Origin: Amycolatopsis sp. WQ 127309
GTDB taxonomy: Bacteria; Actinomycetota; Actinomycetes; Mycobacteriales; Pseudonocardiaceae
DNA: 64,000 nt
NCBI RefSeq assembly: GCF_023023025.1
Contig: NZ_CP095481.1
Location: forward strand, 4,712,001 to 4,776,000
Direction of reading: 5' to 3'
Made by a program: the position numbers and the translations under genes. The notes beneath the pieces were generated by a model. The model was given only the letters and a program-made list of their open reading frames with translations. It was not told the DNA's origin and did no database searches. Below, piece after piece: positions 58,285-64,000 of this stretch. Each line of letters opens with the position of its first letter. Within the stretch, counting starts at the first letter, position 1.

Positions 58285-59886
58285 GTGTCCCCCTTCCGTC
58301 TTCGTCCATTCGCACGGCTGGCGCCGCCGATCGCCGTCGTCGTCCTGCTGCCTTCCGCGATCGCCGCCGCCACTACCACCCAAGCCGATGTCCTTCTCTC
58401 CCAAGGGAAGCCCGTCGTCACGTCCACGGCGGAAAGCTCGTCGCTCACCGGCGACAAGGCCGTCGACGGGAACACGCAGACCCGGTGGGCCAGTGCTGTC
58501 AGTGCCGATCTGCAGTGGCTGCGGGTCGATCTCGGGCAACCTTCCAGCATCCACCAGGTCAAGCTCACCTGGGAAGCCGCCTACGCCAAGAAGTACCGGA
58601 TCGAGGTCTCCGACGACGGTACGCAGTTCACCACCGTCACGAACGTCGACAACGGCGACGGCAAGACCGACGACCTCACCGGACTCCAGGCCCACGGCCG
58701 TTTCCTGCGCTTCGTCGGCGTCACGCGCGCCACGAAGTACGGCTACTCGCTCTGGGAACTCCAGGCCTACGGCACGCCCGACTCCGCCGGCGACACCCAG
58801 GCGCCGAGCACCCCGGCCGGGCTCGCGCCCACGACCACGACGGCCACCAGCGTGGGCCTGACCTGGACCGCCGCGACCGACAACGTCGGGGTCGCCGGGT
58901 ACGACGTCCTGCGTGACGGCCAGGTCGTGGCCACCAGCGCGACGCCGTCCTACACCGACACCGGGCTCGCGCCCGACACCGGCTATACCTACACCGTCCG
59001 CGCCCGGGACGCCGCGGGCAACGTCTCGCCGGCGAGCGCACCCGTCGCCGTCAAGACCAAAGCGGGCAGTGCCAACGGGTTCGTTCTCGCCGCCGCCGGG
59101 GACATCGCCGAACGCTGCACCGCGAGCGACTCCGGTTGCGCGCACGTCAAGACCGCGAAACTCGTCGAGCAGATGGGCCCGGCCGCGGTGATCACCATGG
59201 GGGACAACCAGTACGACGACGCCCACCTCGCCGACTTCAAGGCCTACTACGACAAGACCTGGGGCAGGTTCAAGAACATCACCCACCCGATCCCGGGCAA
59301 CCACGAGTCGTACGACGAGCCGAGGTTCAAGGGTTACGAGGACTACTTCGGCGCCATCGCGAAGCCCCAGGGCCAGCGCTACTACAGCTGGGAGATGGGC
59401 AACTGGCACTTCATCGCCCTGGACTCCAACGACTTCGTCACCCACGACGACTTCGCCGAGCCGCCGCAGATCACCTGGCTGAAGCAGGACCTCGCCAAGA
59501 ACGAGAAGGGTTGCGTCGCCGCGTACTACCACCACCCGCGGTGGAGCTCCGGCGACCACGGTGACAACAAGGACAGCGTCGAGCTGTGGAACACCATGAC
59601 GGCGAACAAGGTCGACCTCGTTCTCAACGGTCACGACCACGACTACGAACGGTTCGTGCCGCAGAACGCCGACGGCAAGGCCGACGCGAACGGTCCGGTC
59701 GAGATCGTCGGCGGTTCGGGCGGCGCGAACCTCTACGACCTGAGCCCGGCCCACGCGACGACCGCGAAGCTGCTGAAGACCTTCGGCGTCTTGAAGCTGT
59801 CCATGACGGACACGTCGTTCCAGACGCAGCTGATCGGCGTCGACGGCAAGGTCCTCGACAGCAGCCCGACCTACACCTGCCACTAG
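58285..59886 (+). CDS. Secreted metallophosphoesterase with F5/8C and FnIII domains
   Basis: The protein is 533 residues. It has a signal peptide (cleaved near ATTTQADV), an F5/8 type C (discoidin, CBM32-like) domain at 35-165 with WASAVSADLQWLRVDLGQ, a fibronectin III domain at 170-260, and a metallophosphatase at 265-530. Its motifs are AAAGDIAERC, TMGDNQYDD, IPGNHESYD, YYHHPRWSSG and NGHDHDYERF. It should bind a glycan or polymer outside the cell and cleave a phosphoester. A strong promoter lies upstream, and an MFS gene follows 13 bases downstream. Confidence 0.9.
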   Translation: MSPFRLRPFARLAPPIAVVVLLPSAIAAATTTQADVLLSQGKPVVTSTAESSSLTGDKAVDGNTQTRWASAVSADLQWLRVDLGQPSSIHQVKLTWEAAYAKKYRIEVSDDGTQFTTVTNVDNGDGKTDDLTGLQAHGRFLRFVGVTRATKYGYSLWELQAYGTPDSAGDTQAPSTPAGLAPTTTTATSVGLTWTAATDNVGVAGYDVLRDGQVVATSATPSYTDTGLAPDTGYTYTVRARDAAGNVSPASAPVAVKTKAGSANGFVLAAAGDIAERCTASDSGCAHVKTAKLVEQMGPAAVITMGDNQYDDAHLADFKAYYDKTWGRFKNITHPIPGNHESYDEPRFKGYEDYFGAIAKPQGQRYYSWEMGNWHFIALDSNDFVTHDDFAEPPQITWLKQDLAKNEKGCVAAYYHHPRWSSGDHGDNKDSVELWNTMTANKVDLVLNGHDHDYERFVPQNADGKADANGPVEIVGGSGGANLYDLSPAHATTAKLLKTFGVLKLSMTDTSFQTQLIGVDGKVLDSSPTYTCH

Positions 59887-59899
59887 AAGGGGAACGGGC

Positions 59900-61129
59900 A
59901 TGTACATCGCGGCAAGCCGTACCTCGGACCTCGCGGCCGGCACCCACCCGAAGCCGGCGCTGAAACGAGTGTCCGCCAACGTCGTGGCTCTCGGCGTGGT
60001 CAGCCTGGTCACCGATGTTTCCTCGGAGATGGTCACCGCCGTCCTCCCGCTCTACCTGGTGCTCGGCCTCGGCCTGAACCCGCTGCAGTTCGGGCTGCTC
60101 GACGGCCTCTACGCGGGCGCCACCGCCCTCGTCCGGGTCCTCGGCGGGCACCTCGCGGACCGGTGGCGGCGGCTCAAGGCGGTCGCCGGGTTCGGGTACG
60201 GCTTGTCCGCGGTGTGCAAGCTCGGCCTGGTGGCGGCCGGTTCGTCGGTCCCCGCGATCGGCGTCGTCCTCGCCGCGGACCGCACCGGCAAGGGCGTGCG
60301 CACCGCCCCGCGTGACGCGCTCATCTCGCTGAGCAGCGAACCCGGCACGCTCGGCCGGTCGTTCGGGGTGCACCGCGCGCTCGACACCGTCGGCGCGTTC
60401 CTCGGCCCGCTGGTCGCGATGGCCGTGCTCGCGCTGAGCCTCGGCAGCTACACGAGCGTGTTCTTCACCAGCTTCTGCGTCGCCGCGATCGCCGTGCTGT
60501 TGCTGGCTTTGTTCGTCCGTGACCGGCCCGGCACGGTGGATCGCGCCGCCGTGTCGGCGCGCGCCGCGGCGGGTCTGCTGCGCGACGCGGACTTCCGGCG
60601 CGTCACGCTCTGGGCCGCGCTGCTGGGCCTGGTGACCATCGGCGACTCGTTCGTCTACCTCGTGCTCCAGCGGCGCTGGGACATCGCGGCGACGTACTTC
60701 CCGCTCCTGCCGCTGGGCACCGCCGGCGTCTACCTGCTCCTGGCCGTTCCGCTCGGCAAACTGGCCGACCGGATCGGGCGGTGGCCGGTGTTCCTCGGCG
60801 GGCACGTCGCGCTGGGCCTGGCGCTGGTCCTGCTCTGCGGGCCGGCCGCGCTGCTCTTCGCCGTGGTCGCGCTCGGCTTGCACGGTGTGTTCTACGCGGC
60901 CACCGACGGCGTCCTGATGGCCGCGGCCGGCCCGCTCATCCCGCGGGACCTCCGGGCGACCGGGCTGGCCGTCGTGCAGACCGGGCAAGCCGGCGCGCGG
61001 ATGCTCTCGTCCGTCCTCTTCGGACTCGCCTGGACGTTCTGGGACCTGCGGCCGGCGGTGCTCGTCGCCGCGGGCTGCCTGGCGGCCGTCGTCCTCGCGG
61101 CCGCGGTCGCGAAGCCGGTGCGGCCGTGA
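59900..61129 (+). CDS. MFS transporter
   Basis: A 409-residue protein with twelve membrane helices. The opening VSLVTDVSSEMVTAVLPLYLVLGLG and the loop GGHLADRWRR are typical of MFS subfamilies found with secreted enzymes or stress genes in actinomycetes. It starts 13 bases after the phosphoesterase and overlaps the next gene (GTGA), so the three form one operon. Export or import of a phosphorylated product is possible but not shown. Confidence 0.85.
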   Translation: MYIAASRTSDLAAGTHPKPALKRVSANVVALGVVSLVTDVSSEMVTAVLPLYLVLGLGLNPLQFGLLDGLYAGATALVRVLGGHLADRWRRLKAVAGFGYGLSAVCKLGLVAAGSSVPAIGVVLAADRTGKGVRTAPRDALISLSSEPGTLGRSFGVHRALDTVGAFLGPLVAMAVLALSLGSYTSVFFTSFCVAAIAVLLLALFVRDRPGTVDRAAVSARAAAGLLRDADFRRVTLWAALLGLVTIGDSFVYLVLQRRWDIAATYFPLLPLGTAGVYLLLAVPLGKLADRIGRWPVFLGGHVALGLALVLLCGPAALLFAVVALGLHGVFYAATDGVLMAAAGPLIPRDLRATGLAVVQTGQAGARMLSSVLFGLAWTFWDLRPAVLVAAGCLAAVVLAAAVAKPVRP

Positions 61130-62067
61130 AGAAACTTGTCCTCGCCCTGGCCGGCACCGCGCTCCTGATCACCGCGGCCGTCACCTACATCGTCAACGCC
61201 CGCCCCGGCGCCCCCGAGGCGGGACCGGCCGCGCAGCTCACGCTCGGCCCCGGTCAGCTGCTGTTCCGGCAGGTGTCGACCGGCCGCGTCGCCGCCGTCC
61301 CGCTGGCCGAGGCGGGAGCGAAACCGCAGGTCAGTGGCCTGAAGTGTGATCGGTTCGCGGTGGCCGGGTCCACCGCCGTGTGCCTGGCCGTGCGGCCCGG
61401 GACGCTCCCGCCGGTGACCGACGTCCTGGTCCTCGACGACCACCTCGTCGTCCGGCACGCCGAAGCCGTGGCCGGCACGCCGAGCCGCGCGCGGGTGTCG
61501 CCGGACGGCAAGCGCGTCGACTGGACGGTCTTCGTCACCGGCGACTCCTACGCGGCCACCGGCTTCTCGACCCGGGCCGGCGTCTACGAAGTCGACACCG
61601 GACGGCTGGTCAAGACGATCGAGGAACTGCCCGTGTTCGCCGACGGGCAGCGCTACTTCGCCGCCGACGTCAACTACTGGGGCATCACCTTCGCCCCGGA
61701 CGGCAACCGCTTCTACGCGACGCTCGGCAGCAAGGGGAAGACCTACCTCGTCGAAGCCGACTACGCGCGCTTCCGCGGCAAGACCCTGCGCGAGAACGTC
61801 GAATGCCCGTCGCTGTCCCCGGACGGCACCCGGGTCGCGTTCAAGAAGAAGGTCGGCGACGGCGTCTGGCGGTTGTCCGTGCTCGACCTCAAGACGTTGA
61901 AGGAGACCGAACTCGCGGAGCCGCGCAGCGTCGACGACCAAGCGCTCTGGCAAGGTGACCGGGTCCTCTACGGGCTGGACGACGCCGTCTGGGCGGTCCC
62001 GGCGGACGGCTCGGGCCAGCCGGAAAAGCTGGCCGGGGACGCTGCTTCGCCCGCCGTCACGGGGTGA
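61126..62067 (+). CDS. Secreted or anchored beta-propeller-like protein (TolB/PD40 type)
   Basis: A 313-residue protein with an N-terminal hydrophobic helix (LVLALAGTALLITAAVTYIV) and then repeats ending in PDGKRVDWTVF, FAPDGNRFYATLG and LSPDGTRVAFKKK, the SPDG(K/T) signature of WD40-like PD40 propellers. It should sit outside the membrane, perhaps as signal anchor or lipid-free secreted protein. GTG 61126 overlaps the MFS stop. Its 3' end overlaps the convergent TetR gene by 11 bp. Function is unknown; a binding or sensing role is likely. Confidence 0.8.
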   Translation: MKKLVLALAGTALLITAAVTYIVNARPGAPEAGPAAQLTLGPGQLLFRQVSTGRVAAVPLAEAGAKPQVSGLKCDRFAVAGSTAVCLAVRPGTLPPVTDVLVLDDHLVVRHAEAVAGTPSRARVSPDGKRVDWTVFVTGDSYAATGFSTRAGVYEVDTGRLVKTIEELPVFADGQRYFAADVNYWGITFAPDGNRFYATLGSKGKTYLVEADYARFRGKTLRENVECPSLSPDGTRVAFKKKVGDGVWRLSVLDLKTLKETELAEPRSVDDQALWQGDRVLYGLDDAVWAVPADGSGQPEKLAGDAASPAVTG

Positions 62068-62629
62068 CGCCCACCGCCGCGAACAGCGTCCGCACGCAGA
62101 GGTCGCGCAGCTCCTCCTGGGTGACCTTCGGCTGGTCGAGCCAGTCGAGGATGACCGTCGCGACGAACGTCAGCCAGCCGCGGACGGCCAGGCGGGTGGT
62201 CTCGGTGATCGGCGTCAGCAGGCTGAGTGCGGCCAGGATGCGTGACGCGTTCGCGGCCATCCCGGCTTCGCGGATCTCCCGGATCTCGCCGTCGGCGCCG
62301 CCGGTGGCGCGGTGCACGATCCGGTAGCCGTCCGGGTGCGTGCGCGCGAACTCGAGGTAGACGTCGAGCCCGGCCCGCAGCTGCTCGGTCACCGGCAGCG
62401 CCGGGTCGGGCTCGCTCATCTCCAGCAGCTGGTCGCGCTGGCCGCGGACGATCTCGGCGAAGAAGTCCTTCTTGGTCGGGAAGTAGTGGTACAGCAGGCC
62501 GCGGGAGACCTGCGCGATCTCGGCGACCTCCTCGATCCAGACCTCGTCGTACGGCCGCTTCGCGAACAACCCGGCCCCGATCGTCAGGAGCTGCTCGCGC
62601 CGCTGTTCGGTGCTCAGCCTCGTCCGCAT
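62057..62629 (-). CDS. TetR-family repressor, probable regulator of the CYP102 gene
   Basis: A 190-residue protein with the TetR helix-turn-helix (LLTIGAGLFAKRPYDEVWIEEVAEIAQVSRGLLYHYFPTKKDFF) and a ligand-binding C-terminal domain. It is divergent from the P450 with 77 bp between, the arrangement of Bm3R1 and related fatty-acid-sensing repressors with CYP102 genes. ATG 62629 has GGGGG next to it. Two palindromes lie between the genes. Confidence 0.88.
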   Translation of the reverse strand: MRTRLSTEQRREQLLTIGAGLFAKRPYDEVWIEEVAEIAQVSRGLLYHYFPTKKDFFAEIVRGQRDQLLEMSEPDPALPVTEQLRAGLDVYLEFARTHPDGYRIVHRATGGADGEIREIREAGMAANASRILAALSLLTPITETTRLAVRGWLTFVATVILDWLDQPKVTQEELRDLCVRTLFAAVGVTP

Positions 62630-62639
62630 CCCCCGAGCT

Positions 62640-62659
62640 TACTTGACACGGGTTCAGTA
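62640..62659. promoter_or_regulatory. Candidate TetR operator near its own gene
   Basis: TACTTGACACGGGTTCAGTA is an imperfect 20-bp palindrome with perfect outer arms TACT/AGTA and 14 of 20 symmetric positions. It lies 11-30 bases upstream of the TetR start codon. Autorepression is inferred. Confidence 0.5.
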
Positions 62660-62677
62660 GCGGGGGATCGTGACGTT

Positions 62678-62695
62678 ATTGGATTCGGATTCAAT
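62678..62695. promoter_or_regulatory. Candidate TetR operator near the CYP102 gene
   Basis: ATTGGATTCGGATTCAAT has 14 of 18 symmetric positions (ATTG-AT-CG-AT-CAAT). It lies 12-29 bases upstream of the P450 GTG, where a bound repressor would block transcription. Its sequence differs from the first palindrome, so one of them may serve another factor. Confidence 0.5.
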
Positions 62696-62706
62696 AGGGG
62701 GACGTC

Positions 62707-64000
62707 GTGGACACCACCGGCATTCCGCACCGGCCGGGCCGCCTGCCGGTGATCGGCGACCTGATCGGGGCCAACCCGCGCACGCCGCTGCAGGACACCC
62801 TGCGCATCGGCCGGAAGATCGGGCCGGTCTTCACCCGCAAGGTCTTCGGCTTCGAGATCGTCTTCGTCGGCGGCGTCGACCTGGTCACCGAGCTGAACGA
62901 CGAGACGAAGTTCGGCAAGCACGTCGGCATGGGCATCGAGAACCTGCGCGCGGTCGCCGGCGACGGCCTGTTCACCGCCCACACCCACGAGCCGAACTGG
63001 CGGCTGGCGCACGACATCCTGCAGCCGGCCTTCTCCGCCGAGGCGATGCGCCGCTACCACCCCGTCATGCTGGACGTCGCCCGTGAGCTCGTCGCGCGCT
63101 GGGACGCCGCGACCGGGCCGGTCGACGTCGCCGCCGACATGACCCGGCTGACGCTGGAGACGATCGGTCTCGCCGGGTTCGGCTACCGCTTCGGCTCGTT
63201 CGAGCGCGCCGAACCGCACCCGTTCGTCACGGCGATGCTGCGTTCGCTGCGGTTCGCGCAGCTGCAGAACGTCAAGCTGCCGTTCGTCCGGCGCGCGTTC
63301 GCCGGGACGGCCGAGCAGAACCAGGCCGACATCGCCGTGATGACCGGCCTCGTCGACGAGGTGATCGAGGGACGCCGCGCCAGCGGTGAGGAAAGCCGCG
63401 ACCTGCTCGGCCTGATGCTCACCGAGGGCCACCCGGCGACCGGCGAACGCCTGGACCCGATCAACATCCGCAACCAGGCGATCACGTTCGTCGTCGCCGG
63501 CCACGAAACGACGTCGGGCGCGCTCTCGTTCGCGTTGTACTACCTGACGCGCCACCCCGAGCTGCTGGAGAAGGCCCGCGCCGAGGTCGACGCCGTCTGG
63601 GGCGACCGCGAGCCCGCCTTCGGCGACGTCGCGAAGCTGCGTTACGTGCGACGCGCGCTCGACGAGGCGATGCGGCTCTGGCCGACCGCGCCGGGTTACT
63701 CGCGCGAAGCCCGCGAAGACGTCGTCCTCGGCGGAAAGTACCGGCTGCGCAAGGGCGACTGGGTGATCGTGCCGCTGCCGCTGGTCCACCGCGACCCGGC
63801 GGCCTGGGGCCCGGACCCCGAGGCGTTCGACCCGGACCGCTTCGAGCCCGCGGCCGTGAAGAAGCGGCCGGCGCAGGCGTACAAGCCGTTCGGGACGGGC
63901 GAACGCGCCTGCATCGGCCGCCAGTTCGCGCTGCACGAAGCCGTGCTGGCCCTCGGCATGGTGTTGCAGCGCTACGACTTCGAGGCCGACCCGGCGTACG
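62707..64000 (+). CDS. Cytochrome P450, CYP102 (BM3-like) family, 3' partial
   Basis: The frame opens at GTG 62707 after AGGGGGAC and is still open at the window edge after 431 codons, so the 3' end is outside. The opening IPHRPGRLPVIGDLIG, FTAHTHEPNWRLAHDILQPAF, the I-helix AGHETTSGALSFALYYL, ExxR in DEAMRLW and the heme motif FGTGERACIGRQFALHEA with ligand Cys402 are those of self-sufficient CYP102 enzymes. In the family a FMN/FAD reductase follows the heme domain in the same chain. The likely reaction is subterminal hydroxylation of fatty acids. Confidence 0.9.
   Translation, partial: MDTTGIPHRPGRLPVIGDLIGANPRTPLQDTLRIGRKIGPVFTRKVFGFEIVFVGGVDLVTELNDETKFGKHVGMGIENLRAVAGDGLFTAHTHEPNWRLAHDILQPAFSAEAMRRYHPVMLDVARELVARWDAATGPVDVAADMTRLTLETIGLAGFGYRFGSFERAEPHPFVTAMLRSLRFAQLQNVKLPFVRRAFAGTAEQNQADIAVMTGLVDEVIEGRRASGEESRDLLGLMLTEGHPATGERLDPINIRNQAITFVVAGHETTSGALSFALYYLTRHPELLEKARAEVDAVWGDREPAFGDVAKLRYVRRALDEAMRLWPTAPGYSREAREDVVLGGKYRLRKGDWVIVPLPLVHRDPAAWGPDPEAFDPDRFEPAAVKKRPAQAYKPFGTGERACIGRQFALHEAVLALGMVLQRYDFEADPAY

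Noticed and set aside
58204-60036. A 610-codon minus-strand frame
   Set aside because: It is antisense to the phosphoesterase and MFS genes, whose domains and motifs are clear, and is Val/Gly/Arg-rich.
1-64000. CRISPR array, prophage or insertion sequence
   Set aside because: No regularly spaced direct repeats with unique spacers, no transposase or integrase motif and no phage structural gene was seen.

Overview
The window is high-GC DNA (roughly 70% G+C) with many GTG starts and tight ATGA/GTGA gene overlaps. The gene content points to a soil actinomycete of the Pseudonocardiaceae, most likely Amycolatopsis or a close relative. This is inferred from protein families and intergenic hairpin style, since no rRNA or species marker is present. 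No CRISPR array, insertion sequence or prophage was seen. One complete tRNA, Arg(ACG), is present.

Layout. 1-12.4 kb: a mixed housekeeping and accessory stretch. It holds a bifunctional-type penicillin-binding protein whose transpeptidase motifs are degraded, an O-methyltransferase divergent from a MocR regulator, a trypsin-like protease, a polytopic membrane protein, an AcrA1-like reductase/SDR fusion, a ferredoxin-reductase-type flavoprotein and a Bcr/CflA-type exporter. 12.5-22.1 kb: an apparently complete non-phosphorylative L-fucose catabolic locus with mutarotase, dehydrogenase, lactonase, fuconate dehydratase, 2-keto-3-deoxyfuconate dehydrogenase and a terminal FAH-fold hydrolase. It has its own CUT2-type ABC importer and a FadR-type GntR regulator; expected end products are pyruvate and L-lactate. 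22.1-28.3 kb: a SigD/ShbA-like sigma factor, small membrane proteins (two DUF202, GtrA), an acidic DUF5709 protein, a cysteine-free HesB-like protein, a hydroxypyruvate-reductase/glycerate-kinase pair and a secreted SGNH esterase. 28.4-36.2 kb: an alpha-galactoside utilisation locus with an intracellular GH36, a ROK repressor, a CUT1 ABC importer and a secreted GH27.

36.3-42.7 kb: the protocatechuate branch of the beta-ketoadipate pathway in the order pcaI-orf-pcaJ-pcaF-pcaH-pcaG-pcaD-pcaC-pcaR, without pcaB and with an 83-codon low-complexity ORF between pcaI and pcaJ. 42.7-54.5 kb: a molybdenum hydroxylase (form II carbon monoxide dehydrogenase-like) locus with a MobA-like nucleotidyltransferase, a MoxR ATPase, a VWA protein, XdhC, the small, large and medium subunits, and a CoxG-like protein with an 18-bp tandem repeat and a C-terminal membrane anchor. 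This locus is split by a membrane protein, a small conserved-looking gene and tRNA-Arg. 54.5-64 kb: a diguanylate cyclase whose 3' end is duplicated, a flavin monooxygenase, a 0.8-kb non-coding stretch ending in a strong promoter/palindrome, a secreted F5/8C-FnIII-phosphoesterase with an MFS transporter and a beta-propeller-like protein, and a TetR regulator divergent from a CYP102 (BM3-like) P450 that runs off the window end.

The features most worth checking are the pseudo-transpeptidase PBP, the ORF inserted between pcaI and pcaJ, the membrane-tethered CoxG in a split form II locus, two separate cases of duplicated gene 3' ends, and several regulator/operator pairings that can be read directly from the sequence.
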